From: Stenotrophomonas rhizophila | Lineage (GTDB): Bacteria; Pseudomonadota; Gammaproteobacteria; Xanthomonadales; Xanthomonadaceae | Direction: 5' to 3' | Length of the DNA stretch: 64,000 bases | NCBI RefSeq assembly: GCF_003651185.1 | Contig: NZ_RCDC01000007.1 | Location: 186,001 to 250,000, forward strand | Shown here: piece after piece, positions 10,194 to 17,938 of the stretch | Numbering within the stretch: the first letter of the stretch is position 1 | Layout: every line of letters begins with the position of its first letter | Notes under the pieces: generated by a model | Told to the model about the DNA's origin: nothing | Seen by the model: the letters and a program-made list of their open reading frames with translations, nothing else | Database searches by the model: none | Position numbers and translations under genes: made by a program

Positions 10194-10500
10194 ACAACAG
10201 GACAGGTCGGGACCGGCAGGAGGCCAGTCACTGGTTGCCACGGCAGGATGCCGTGGCGGCACCGACAGCTGCAGGAGGCAGCACGCACGGAAGCGGCGCG
10301 GAAGGATTGGCGCGGACCCACCAGGACGGTGGCATCCAGACCCCGGGAAGGGCTGCGATGGCGGAAGCATATACGGCCGAGTGCAGGATGCATGGCCGGC
10401 ACCCAGACTGGGCAGGATGCACAGGGGGAAGGCGGGATGCCGACAAGGATGTATCGATTGCCCGGTTCGCACAGGATGTGTGGCCGGGCAATTACTTTTT
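10154..10500 (+). ncRNA. GGA-hairpin array: probable CsrA/RsmA-titrating RNA (CsrB/RsmY/RsmZ type)
   Basis: About 18 GGA triplets, ten of them AGGA, lie between the comEA stop and the terminator; roughly six GGA would be expected by chance. Many are presented in loops of perfect stems: GCCC/GGGC around AGGA (10154-10165, still inside comEA); GGC/GCC around AGGAG (10215-10225); GCCACGGC/GCCGTGGC around AGGAT (10237-10257); GCTGC/GCAGC around AGGAG (10268-10282); CCACC/GGTGG around AGGAC (10318-10332); TGC/GCA around AGGAT (10382-10392). A weaker AGGAT stem is at 10408-10424, GGGAT at 10431-10441, ACA/TGT around AGGA at 10443-10452, and CGCAC/GTGTG around AGGAT at 10468-10482. The last sits inside the terminator. 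This is the architecture of CsrA-sequestering RNAs. The 5' end is unknown: own promoter, or processing from the comEA mRNA. No convincing protein is encoded here. Confidence 0.78.
10457..10500 (+). terminator. Rho-independent terminator of the GGA-hairpin RNA
   Basis: A nine-pair stem (ATTGCCCGG / CCGGGCAAT) is followed by TACTTTTT. The apical part folds into a second hairpin whose loop is AGGAT, so the terminator itself presents one more candidate CsrA-binding site. It separates the array from the L,D-transpeptidase gene. Confidence 0.88.
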
Positions 10501-10600
10501 GGGGCGGCCGAAAACCGGCAGCAGGGCTGCGCGTGGTTTTCGCGAACGCATGCAGGCAGTTCGTGTAGCGTGGCGGCATCTCTTCGAATGGATGCACGAC

Positions 10601-11662
10601 ATGGCAGTACGCAGCACGCTGTTGAGTCTGGCACTCGGGACGCTGCTGGCGACCGGGATGCTTCCCGCCACCGCCGCCAACAGTGCGCCGACGGCCAACA
10701 AGACGACCGAGGCTCCGCGTGGCCCGACCGATCTCAAGCCCGGTGAATTCCTCTGGCATCCGGAGATCTCCCCCTCCGGCCCGATCGTGCTGGTGGTCAG
10801 CCTCGATGAGCAGCGTGCCTACGTGTACCGCAACGGCATCGCGATCGGAATGAGCACGATCAGCTCGGGCAAGACCGGGCATGAAACACCGACCGGCGTG
10901 TTCACGATCCTGCAGAAGGACAAGGACCACAAGTCCAACCTCTACAACAGCGCGCCGATGCCCTACATGCAGCGCCTGACCTGGGACGGCATCGCGCTGC
11001 ACGGCGGCAGCCTGCCCGGGCACCCGGCCTCGCACGGCTGCGTGCGGCTGCCACAGGCGTTCGCGCAGAAGCTGTTCGGCGAAACCCACCGTGGCGATAC
11101 CGTGGTGGTGGCCGATGCCAAGAGCGCGCCGATGACGCTGGCCTATCCGGCCGTGCTGGCGCCGGTCAGCAGCACCGGCACGCCGCTGGTGGAGAGCACC
11201 GACGCACCCGCGCACTACTGGAATGATGCGGCGGCACCGGCCGGCCAGGTCGGCATCCTGGTCAGCCTGCACGACCAGCGCCTGTACGTGCTGCGCGATG
11301 GCGTGCTGATCGGCGAGTCGCGGTTGGAGGCCAAGGCCTTGCCGGCGTTCGAGGGCACCACGTTGTTCGTGATGGGCCAGGGCTACCAGGACAACCCCAG
11401 CCCGCTGGACCCGCACCGCCCGCTGCACCGCTGGACCGCCTACCCGCTGCTGGGCCAGACCGCCGCCAATGCCACCCCGGACCTGCTCGCCACGCCGAGC
11501 CTGCCGATGGCGCTGCCGCCGGAATTCGCCGAACAGCTGTACAGCGTGCTGGTGCCCGGCACCACGCTGCTGGTGACCAGCCTGCCGGCCGTTCGCCCGG
11601 TGGCCGATGAACAGAACCTGCAGCCTGTCTTGGAATCCGATGCCGGTGGGTCCACGTTGTAA
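10601..11662 (+). CDS. Exported L,D-transpeptidase (YkuD domain)
   Basis: A 353-residue protein with a Sec signal peptide (about 1-26; MHD nine bases upstream is an alternative start). The YkuD domain spans about 60-160 and contains HGGSLPGHPASHGCVRL, with His134 and catalytic Cys147 in SHGCVR. Enzymes of this family form 3-3 peptidoglycan cross-links or attach proteins to peptidoglycan in the periplasm. A second, degenerate YkuD-like half begins near GILVSLHDQRLYVLRDGV (about 215 on) but lacks the SHGCxR motif. A related catalytic-domain protein follows 27 bases downstream. Confidence 0.9.
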   Translation: MAVRSTLLSLALGTLLATGMLPATAANSAPTANKTTEAPRGPTDLKPGEFLWHPEISPSGPIVLVVSLDEQRAYVYRNGIAIGMSTISSGKTGHETPTGVFTILQKDKDHKSNLYNSAPMPYMQRLTWDGIALHGGSLPGHPASHGCVRLPQAFAQKLFGETHRGDTVVVADAKSAPMTLAYPAVLAPVSSTGTPLVESTDAPAHYWNDAAAPAGQVGILVSLHDQRLYVLRDGVLIGESRLEAKALPAFEGTTLFVMGQGYQDNPSPLDPHRPLHRWTAYPLLGQTAANATPDLLATPSLPMALPPEFAEQLYSVLVPGTTLLVTSLPAVRPVADEQNLQPVLESDAGGSTL

Positions 11663-11689
11663 GGGTTGCCTGCGCCTGGTGAGCTGCCC

Positions 11690-12397
11690 ATGCCCGTTGT
11701 GAAATTGCTGCCTGCCGCGTTCTGCGGCCTGATCGCGTCCGCCACGGCGGGCGCGGCCAGCCCCGCGCCGGCCCCGGAGGCGAGTCCGGTGCAGATGGCC
11801 GAGATGCTGGCCAAAGCCGCCCCTGCGGCGGACAAGCACGTCCTGCAGCTGGCGGCCCGCGCGATGCGCTGTGCGTTGCGCCGGCCGGAGCTCGGCGTGG
11901 ACCCGGGCAAGTTGAGCGTGATCGATTACTCGCGGCCGTCGACCGAACCGCGCATGTGGATTTTCGATCTCACGCGCCAGCGGCTGCTGTTCGAAGAGTG
12001 GGTCGCGCATGGGCGCAACAGCGGTGACAACCGCACCCAGCATTTCTCCAACAAGGACGGCAGCTTCATGTCCAGCCTGGGCGCGTTCACCGCCAAGGAA
12101 ACCTACATGGGCGGCAACGGCTATTCGCTGCGCCTGGAAGGGCTGGAGCCGGGTTTCAACGACCATGCCCGCGACCGCGCGATCGTGATCCACGGTGCGC
12201 CCTACGTGAATCCGGCGATCGCGCGCCTGCAGGGCCGGCTGGGCCGCAGCCTGGGGTGCCCCGCCGTGCGGCTGTCCGTGGCGCGGCCCCTGATCGACAG
12301 CCTGCGCGGCGGCACGATGGTGTTCGCGTATTACCCCGACAAGGACTGGCTGGCGCGTTCGCGCCTGCTGGAACCCGATTGCGGCGGCGTGTCCTGA
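11690..12397 (+). CDS. Murein L,D-transpeptidase catalytic-domain protein (YkuD_2 type)
   Basis: A 235-residue exported protein. The start MPVVKLLPAAFCGLIASATA gives a signal peptide; an in-frame start eight codons earlier is less natural. The C-terminal domain has IHGAPY (His168) and LGCPAVR (Cys190), the active-site pattern of the YkuD_2 group. A helical segment of about 35-70 precedes it. It probably acts on peptidoglycan in the periplasm and may be co-transcribed with the preceding L,D-transpeptidase. The exact reaction is not deducible. Confidence 0.86.
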   Translation: MPVVKLLPAAFCGLIASATAGAASPAPAPEASPVQMAEMLAKAAPAADKHVLQLAARAMRCALRRPELGVDPGKLSVIDYSRPSTEPRMWIFDLTRQRLLFEEWVAHGRNSGDNRTQHFSNKDGSFMSSLGAFTAKETYMGGNGYSLRLEGLEPGFNDHARDRAIVIHGAPYVNPAIARLQGRLGRSLGCPAVRLSVARPLIDSLRGGTMVFAYYPDKDWLARSRLLEPDCGGVS

Positions 12398-12434
12398 CAG
12401 GACTGCGGTACGTCGGCTCAGGCACACTAGCGCC

Positions 12435-13046
12435 ATGTCGACCGATACTGTCCTGAGCGCGGCCAGCCGCGTCATTCCGTCCTTCCAATACCGCCGCGAA
12501 CGCTGGCGAAACGGCCTGGGCTGGACCCGCGAGATCCTGCGGCTGCCCGACAACGACGACTGGCAGGTGCGCCTGTCGATCGCCGAGATCGAGCAGGACG
12601 CCGCGTTCTCGGCCTTTCCCGGCATCGACCGCGAACTGGTGCTGCTGCGTGGCGAAGGCCTGCACCTGCGCTTCGGCGATGGCACGCTGCATACGCTGAT
12701 GCCGCCGCACGACCGCCTGCGGTTTGCGGGCGAAGCGCAGGTGACCGGCGAACTGATCGACGGGGTGACCCACGATTTCAATCTGATGTGGCGGCGCGAT
12801 GCCGTGCAGGCCGAGCTGCTGCACCGGCCGCTGGTGGGCAGCATGTTCTTCTTCACCGAACCCGCGGCGGCGTGGGCGATTCACCTGCTGGCCGGCCAAG
12901 CCGAGTTTGAGGGCGAGCCGTCGCTGGCACCGCTGGCCGCCGGTGATACCGCCTGGTTGGCGGCCGGTGAGCGCCGCCGGTTCGCGTTGCACGGCGGCGG
13001 CGAGTTGCTGGCGATCCGTATCAGTGCGGGTGGCCGCACCGCCTGA
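12435..13046 (+). CDS. HutD/Ves family cupin-fold protein
   Basis: A 203-residue cytoplasmic protein. Family-like segments include the N-terminal WRNGLGWTREILR (about 23-35), WQVRLSIAEIEQDAAFSAFPGIDR (40-63) and the mid-domain HDRLRFAGE. HutD/Ves proteins are small double-cupin proteins, sometimes encoded with histidine-utilisation genes, with no settled function. No hut genes lie nearby. It converges on the flavoreductase gene with an 18-base gap. Confidence 0.85.
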   Translation: MSTDTVLSAASRVIPSFQYRRERWRNGLGWTREILRLPDNDDWQVRLSIAEIEQDAAFSAFPGIDRELVLLRGEGLHLRFGDGTLHTLMPPHDRLRFAGEAQVTGELIDGVTHDFNLMWRRDAVQAELLHRPLVGSMFFFTEPAAAWAIHLLAGQAEFEGEPSLAPLAAGDTAWLAAGERRRFALHGGGELLAIRISAGGRTA

Positions 13047-13063
13047 GGGCCTGCAGGCAACCC

Positions 13064-14677
13064 TCAGTACACGTCGCGCCGGTAGCGCCCGGCCACGATC
13101 AACGCTTCTTTTCCGTCGCGTCCCAGCGCCTGCTCGATCACCGCATCCACCGCCGGGGCCATCCCCTGCAGGCTGCCGCAGACCAGGATCGTGGCACCGT
13201 CGTGCACCCACTGCTGCAGCGTGTGGATCTGCGCCTGCAGCCGGTCCTGCACGTAATGGTGTTCGCCACCGTCTCGACTGAACACCGTATCCAGACGCGC
13301 GATCCAGCCGTCGCGCTGCCAGGCGCGCAGGTCGTCGCCGAAGAAGAAATCGTGCGCGGCCGTGCGCTCGCCGAACAATAGCCAGTTGCGGCGCGCGCCG
13401 GCGCTGATGCGCTCGCGCAGGTGGGCGCGCAGGCCGGCGATGCCGGTGCCGTTGCCGATCAGGATCAGCGGGGTTGCCGGCGGCACACCGTGGAAATTGG
13501 GATTGCTGCGGAAGCGCAGATCGATGCGCCCATCCAACGCAGCGTGATCGCACAGCCAACCACTGCCCAGCCCCGGGGTGCCATCAGGACGCAGCTGCCG
13601 GCGCAGCAGCAACTGTACCTGGCCTTCGGCAGGCAGGCTGGCGATGGAGTACTCGCGGTGCGGCAGCGAACGTAACGCGGCGACCAGTGCGTCTGCGTCG
13701 GCAAACGTCGGGAGTTCCCCATCACCGGGCAGATGCGCCCGCGCGAGATGTGCGCGCAGCGGCCGTCCATCGATGAGCATATCGCCCTTCCACGGGGTAT
13801 TTCGCAGCCACGCCTCGACGTCGGCCGGTGCATGCTGCGGCCCGATCTCGACCACGTCGCCGGCCTGCCACGTCGGCAGCACGCCATCGGAGGGCACCAG
13901 CGTGATGCGGTACGTCGGTGCGCCCGGGCTGCCCGGGTTTTCCAGATGCCGCGCCTGCAGTTGCCACGGCAGATACTCGGCCGGGGCCCAGTCCGGCAGT
14001 TCGGTCGCTTCACCGCCCAGCTGGCCGAGCAGTTGTTGCCAGTGGCGCAGTGCGCCGGGATCGGCATTGTCCACTTCGACGGTATCGAACAGCGGGTGCG
14101 CACCGTGCTGGCGCAGCCACGCATCGAGCTGGTGGCCAAACGCGCAGAAATGCCCGTAGCTGCGATCCCCCAGCGCCAGCACGCCGTACTGCAGTTGTGG
14201 CAGTTCCAGCGCCTGTGGCATCACCTTGCGCAGGAAGGGCAGGGCATGATCCGGCGCATCGCCTTCGCCGGTGGTGCTGACCACGAACAGCACCTGCCCG
14301 CTGCGCTGCAGAAGCTCGGCGGTCACCGCATGCAGTGCGCGGAGGCGGACCGGCAGGCCGGCAGCGCGCAACGCCTGCGCACTGCGTTCGCACAGCTGCT
14401 GCGCGAAACCGGTCTGGCTCGCCCAGACCAGCAGGATCGGGGCGGGTCCGTCAGCGACGACGTGGTCTTCGCGCGCGCGCCCGCGCCACCAGATCAGCGT
14501 GCAGAACGCCGCATAGCCCACCAGGCTGCCGGTAGCCCAGCGCCACTGCCAGCCCAGCGGTGCGCTCTGCCACCACGCGTCGCCCAGATGCAGGCGCAGC
14601 AGCGCCCAGGCGATGACCGCCAGCAACAGCATGACCGCCAGGTTGCCCAGCCAGGCACGGGAAGGACGCAGGCTCAT
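13064..14677 (-). CDS. Membrane-anchored flavodoxin/NADPH-flavoprotein reductase
   Basis: A 537-residue protein: two N-terminal membrane helices (about 12-28 and 48-65), a flavodoxin-like FMN domain (about 80-215, phosphate loop ASQTG at 86-90), then a CysJ/CPR-type FAD and NADPH domain (about 235-537). The latter has REYSIAS, IGNGTGIAGLRAHL and VCGSLQGMA. It should pass electrons from NADPH via FAD to FMN at the inner-membrane face. It overlaps apbE by four bases. Because the cluster is Fur-linked and includes PepSY and DUF2271 proteins, a role in reducing imported ferric iron is plausible but inferred. Confidence 0.88.
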   Translation of the reverse strand: MSLRPSRAWLGNLAVMLLLAVIAWALLRLHLGDAWWQSAPLGWQWRWATGSLVGYAAFCTLIWWRGRAREDHVVADGPAPILLVWASQTGFAQQLCERSAQALRAAGLPVRLRALHAVTAELLQRSGQVLFVVSTTGEGDAPDHALPFLRKVMPQALELPQLQYGVLALGDRSYGHFCAFGHQLDAWLRQHGAHPLFDTVEVDNADPGALRHWQQLLGQLGGEATELPDWAPAEYLPWQLQARHLENPGSPGAPTYRITLVPSDGVLPTWQAGDVVEIGPQHAPADVEAWLRNTPWKGDMLIDGRPLRAHLARAHLPGDGELPTFADADALVAALRSLPHREYSIASLPAEGQVQLLLRRQLRPDGTPGLGSGWLCDHAALDGRIDLRFRSNPNFHGVPPATPLILIGNGTGIAGLRAHLRERISAGARRNWLLFGERTAAHDFFFGDDLRAWQRDGWIARLDTVFSRDGGEHHYVQDRLQAQIHTLQQWVHDGATILVCGSLQGMAPAVDAVIEQALGRDGKEALIVAGRYRRDVY

Positions 14678-15666
14678 GCCGCGCCTGCGCGGTCGTCGGC
14701 GAGCAGCTGTTCGAATGTGGGGCTCATGTGTTCCTCGATACCGTGCGCACCCCGGCTGACAAAGCGTGCGGCCAGTGCATGGGTACGTGCAAATGCGATG
14801 CCCTCGCCGGGGCCCATCACCGTCAATGCAGTGGCCCAGGCATCGGCCTGCATGGCGCTGTCGGCGACCACGGTGACCGCCGCCGCAGCGCGCGTGACCG
14901 GTGCACCGATGCGCGGATCCAGCGTGTGGCTGAACTGCTCGCCGCCCTGTTCGAAGTGATGCCAGCGATCACCGGAGGTGGCCACCGCCCGATCCCTCAG
15001 CGCGAGCACGCGCGGCGGATGGGCTGCCTGTGCATCGTCTTCCGGGGCCGATTCCACCAGCACGCGCCACGGCTGACCGTCGGGCTTGTGGCCGAACCCC
15101 TGCAGCTCGCCGCCGACCTCCACCAGCGCGGCGTGCACGCCGTTTTGGCGCAGCCACGTGCTGACCTGGTCGACACCAAATCCCTTGGCAATCGCCGAGA
15201 GATCCAGCGCCAGCCCACCGGGTTGCAGCAGGCGGCCGGGCTGCCACTGCAGCCGTTCCCAGCCACACCGCGCACGGGTCGCGGCGAGGGTGGCCGGATC
15301 GGGAATGCGCCGGGCCTGTGCCTGCGCACCGAATCCCCACAGCGCCACCAACGGGCCCACGGTCGGATCGAAGGCACCGTCGCTGCGCTGTGCGATGTCC
15401 AGTGCGCACTGCATCACGGTGTCGAACAATGGCGGCAGCGCCTGCCACTCACCCGCGGGCGCACGGTTGAAGCGCGCGATATCGCTGTCGGCTTCCCACG
15501 TGCTCATCTGCGCCACGATGGCGTCCAGTTGCGCCTGGATGCCGGCATGCAGCGGGTGCAGGTCGCGGCTGCGCGCCGCGACCAGCTTTACCTGCCAGAT
15601 GGTGCCCATGGTGTGGCCACCGAGGCTGGCGATGTCGAGATCCGGGTTGTTCATGGGGGTGGGCAC
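14674..15666 (-). CDS. apbE: FAD:protein FMN transferase
   Basis: A 330-residue ApbE-family protein from a GTG start (ATG four codons on is the alternative). Recognisable segments are GGHTMGTIW (16-24), the LDLSAIAKGFGVDQV motif and SHTLDPRIG near the C-terminus. ApbE enzymes attach FMN to a Thr/Ser in a D-x-x-[ST]-G-A-[ST] motif of a partner protein. Most are exported; this one shows no signal peptide or lipobox, and the upstream frame contains none. A likely partner is the DUF2271 protein two genes upstream, which has DGVTGPT. Confidence 0.92.
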   Translation of the reverse strand: MPTPMNNPDLDIASLGGHTMGTIWQVKLVAARSRDLHPLHAGIQAQLDAIVAQMSTWEADSDIARFNRAPAGEWQALPPLFDTVMQCALDIAQRSDGAFDPTVGPLVALWGFGAQAQARRIPDPATLAATRARCGWERLQWQPGRLLQPGGLALDLSAIAKGFGVDQVSTWLRQNGVHAALVEVGGELQGFGHKPDGQPWRVLVESAPEDDAQAAHPPRVLALRDRAVATSGDRWHHFEQGGEQFSHTLDPRIGAPVTRAAAAVTVVADSAMQADAWATALTVMGPGEGIAFARTHALAARFVSRGAHGIEEHMSPTFEQLLADDRAGAA

Positions 15667-15710
15667 GTCGGGCCTAGTAAGCCCGATGGCCGGACTGCGT
15701 CGGGTGAAAA

Positions 15711-15733
15711 GCCCCCGTCGTGTCGACGGGGGC
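15711..15733 (-). terminator. Hairpin with T-run between the DUF4198 and apbE genes
   Basis: A ten-pair GC stem (GCCCCCGTCG / CGACGGGGGC) with loop TGT is followed, on the minus strand, by TTTTC. It could terminate or attenuate transcripts arriving from the DUF4198 gene, lowering apbE and reductase expression relative to the receptor side. Confidence 0.65.
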
Positions 15734-15776
15734 GCGATGAGGTGGACGGCGCGTGCAGCGGCCGCGCCGAAGGCCG

Positions 15777-16583
15777 TTACTCGGGCAGCACTTCCAGCGT
15801 GGCCACGTAGCTCAGGCGACGCTTCTTGGCCTCCTTGATCGAGGTCCTGCTGTCTTCGGTGCCGGTTTCCAGCCAGTACATGCCCGCTTCCGGCCAGGTG
15901 ACGGCGAACTCGCCCTTGGCATCGGTGCTGACCTTGATCTCGTCCTGCGCGTTGCGGTACCGGGTGCCGCCGCGGGTGATCTCGAACGCCAGGCCGGCGG
16001 TCGGCTTGCCGTCGACCAGCACGCGGAAGCGCGCGGCTTCACCGGCGACCAGATCGTTCGGGTGGGCCAGCGCGATCATCTCGATGCCCTGGTTGGTCGG
16101 CTTGAGCGCGGTGTCGTTCGGCGTGCCGTTGGTGACGAAGGTTTCCACGCGACCGACCGACTGCGAGACCTGCAGGTTCCTGGCGTTCTTCGGCACTTCG
16201 GTGGCGAAGGTGGCGGGGGTGCCGCGCCAGCGCTTGGGCTTGCCGTCTTCTTCCCAGCTGGCCGACAGGCCGTTGTTGATTGTGGCCAGGCGGTAAGTGC
16301 CCTGCTGGGTCAGCTCGACATCGAACACGCTGCGGAACTTGCCGGTCGCCGCGTTCTGCGGCTGCACGGTGCTGCCGTCCGGCGCGGTGATGACCAGGTT
16401 GTCCAGGCGCAGCGGCACGTGGTTGAAGTAGAACAGGTCGTTGGAGACCGCCGCATCGACGGTGATCCACGGGTTGGTACCCGCGATCACGGTCTGCGAG
16501 GGCTGCAGCCAGGCCTTGTGGGCCAGGGCGGAGAACGGAAGTGCGGCGGCCATGGCGGCGGCGAGGACGAGCGTGCGCTTCAT
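15777..16583 (-). CDS. DUF4198 domain exported protein
   Basis: A 268-residue protein with a Sec signal peptide (about 1-21; start [20 protein letters not shown]). The mature part begins [11 protein letters not shown], the His-containing N-terminus typical of DUF4198 (NikM/cobalt-transporter-related) periplasmic proteins. The C-terminal domain is beta-rich (about 165-268). It lies 26 bases after the DUF2271 gene in an iron-linked cluster. A metal-handling or redox-accessory role is inferred from context; the biochemistry is unknown. Confidence 0.86.
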   Translation of the reverse strand: MKRTLVLAAAMAAALPFSALAHKAWLQPSQTVIAGTNPWITVDAAVSNDLFYFNHVPLRLDNLVITAPDGSTVQPQNAATGKFRSVFDVELTQQGTYRLATINNGLSASWEEDGKPKRWRGTPATFATEVPKNARNLQVSQSVGRVETFVTNGTPNDTALKPTNQGIEMIALAHPNDLVAGEAARFRVLVDGKPTAGLAFEITRGGTRYRNAQDEIKVSTDAKGEFAVTWPEAGMYWLETGTEDSRTSIKEAKKRRLSYVATLEVLPE

Positions 16584-16609
16584 CGAAAAACTCCAGGTGG
16601 ATGGGGGGA

Positions 16610-17128
16610 TCAGGGCTTGGCGGACAGGGTGACCAGACCGAGTTCGGTCGCGCCCTGGGCCTTGCCGGACTGGGCGGACGTGGCCGGCCAGGTGAAGGGG
16701 ATCTTGAGCAGTTCGCGGCCGCCGACTTCGCGCACCGCTTCCACCACGAGGGTGTAGTTGCCCGGGGCGAGCGCTTTGAGCGCCGGCTGCTTGTCGCTGA
16801 AGGAGAGCGCGTGCTTGCCGACCGGGCGGGTCGGGCCGGTCACGCCGTCCACCGGCACCTCCAGCGTGCGCCCGCTCTTGCGCCACCACTGGCGCAGGTC
16901 GGGCAGCCACTTGGTGCCATGGCCTTCGGCGTTGCCGGTCTGCTGGTACCAGACGGAGAGGTTGGCGGCGACCTTCTGGTCGGCCCCTTCCAGCCACACG
17001 GCCACATACGGGCGGTGGTACTCGGCCACGTTGAGCTTGGGCACCTCGACGTTGATGTCCAGGGTGGTGGCATAGGCCGGCGAGGTGGCCAGCAGGCCGC
17101 TCAGGGCGATGGTCAGGGTGACGCGCAT
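16610..17128 (-). CDS. DUF2271 exported protein with near-flavinylation motif
   Basis: A 172-residue protein with a Sec signal peptide (1-20, cleavage after AYA). The body is the DUF2271 beta-domain ([20 protein letters not shown] at 41-60; aromatic [15 protein letters not shown] at 78-92). Residues 94-100 are D-G-V-T-G-P-T, matching the ApbE flavinylation consensus except for proline in place of alanine. Thr100 would be the FMN acceptor. With apbE, PepSY and a flavoreductase in the same cluster, a periplasmic flavoprotein that relays electrons is a reasonable reading. Confidence 0.85.
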   Translation of the reverse strand: MRVTLTIALSGLLATSPAYATTLDINVEVPKLNVAEYHRPYVAVWLEGADQKVAANLSVWYQQTGNAEGHGTKWLPDLRQWWRKSGRTLEVPVDGVTGPTRPVGKHALSFSDKQPALKALAPGNYTLVVEAVREVGGRELLKIPFTWPATSAQSGKAQGATELGLVTLSAKP

Positions 17129-17150
17129 GGTGCGGCTCCGGAAGGGACGG

Positions 17151-17789
17151 TCAGTGGATGAGGATCAGGGCGATCAGCAGCGGGATCAGCAGGCCCAGGC
17201 CGACCAGCGGCCAGGTCATGCGGCGCTGGCGGGCATGCAGGTGCAGCAGGAACAGGCCGGTGATGCAGAACACCAGGCAGGCCACGGCGAAGATATCCAG
17301 GAACCAGCCCCAGGCTGGCCCGGCATTACGCCCTTTGTGCAGATCGTTGAAATAGGACACCCAGCCGCGCGCGGTGGATTCGTACTCCACGTCACCCGTT
17401 TCGCGGTCGATGCTCAGCCAGGCGTCGGCCCCCGGGCTGGGCATGGAGAGATAGATTTCGCCATCGGACCATTCGGCCGGGCGGCGGCCGATCGAGATGC
17501 CGAGCTGCGCATCCAGCCAGCGGCTGGCCACGCGGGGCAGAGGAGCATTGCCGTCGGCGCGGTCGCCGAGCTTGCCGAGCAGCTCGGCAGGCAGCGCCAG
17601 CTGGCGGCTGACCACCTCCGGCTTGGCTTCGATCCTGGCCGCGTGGTTCAAGGTGATGCCGGTCGCGGCAAACAGCAGCATGCCGATCAGGCACACCGCC
17701 GAGCTGATCCAGTGCCACTGGTGCAGCGTGCGCAGCCAGAAGCCGCGGCGTTGTTGTTGCACGCTGGAAGAGGGAGCGCTGGTGGCCAC
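17151..17789 (-). CDS. PepSY-associated membrane-helix protein
   Basis: A 212-residue protein from a GTG start; an in-frame ATG 22 codons upstream lies inside the Fur-like site and is less likely. Helices are at about 28-47, 168-189 and 194-211, around a periplasmic domain of about 110 residues. Family segments are [20 protein letters not shown] and [12 protein letters not shown]. PepSY-helix proteins are associated with transmembrane electron flow and with ferric-siderophore reduction. It leads the DUF2271-DUF4198 genes. Confidence 0.85.
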   Translation of the reverse strand: MATSAPSSSVQQQRRGFWLRTLHQWHWISSAVCLIGMLLFAATGITLNHAARIEAKPEVVSRQLALPAELLGKLGDRADGNAPLPRVASRWLDAQLGISIGRRPAEWSDGEIYLSMPSPGADAWLSIDRETGDVEYESTARGWVSYFNDLHKGRNAGPAWGWFLDIFAVACLVFCITGLFLLHLHARQRRMTWPLVGLGLLIPLLIALILIH

Positions 17790-17827
17790 GGTCGGGAGAG
17801 AGAGTACTGAGGGGCGAATTACACCAT

Positions 17828-17846
17828 TGATGAGAATGATTCGCAA
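17828..17846 (-). promoter_or_regulatory. Fur-box-like site before the PepSY-DUF2271-DUF4198 genes
   Basis: The 19 bases GATGAGAATGATTCGCAAT (17829-17847 give the best register) match the palindrome AATGAGAATGATTCTCATT at 16 of 19 positions. The site lies about 40 bases upstream of the chosen GTG start. Repression by Fur when iron is plentiful is the expected regulation. Confidence 0.8.
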
Positions 17847-17903
17847 TTTGTGCAAAAAGAAGGCAGCGTTCCGTTGCCGGCGCGCTGCCCGAGGTCAAGG
17901 CCA

Positions 17904-17930
17904 GCGGCGGCGTCACCAGGACGCCGCCGC
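17904..17930 (-). terminator. Strong GC hairpin just past the TonB receptor gene
   Basis: An eleven-pair stem (GCGGCGGCGTC / GACGCCGCCGC) with a five-base loop starts nine bases from the TonB receptor stop. There is no T-tract. It probably ends or protects the receptor mRNA before the PepSY promoter. Confidence 0.5.
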
Positions 17931-17938
17931 GGTGTGCC

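Noticed and set aside
10248..10568. Open reading frame of about 106 codons across the GGA-hairpin region
   Set aside because: Composition is that of a random GC-rich frame, there is no Shine-Dalgarno, it runs through the terminator, and the hairpins explain the sequence better.
9746..12856. Very long minus-strand open frame (over 1000 codons) opposite comEA and the transpeptidases
   Set aside because: High-GC antisense artefact: low-complexity His/Arg/Gln-rich translation with no domain, opposite well-supported genes.
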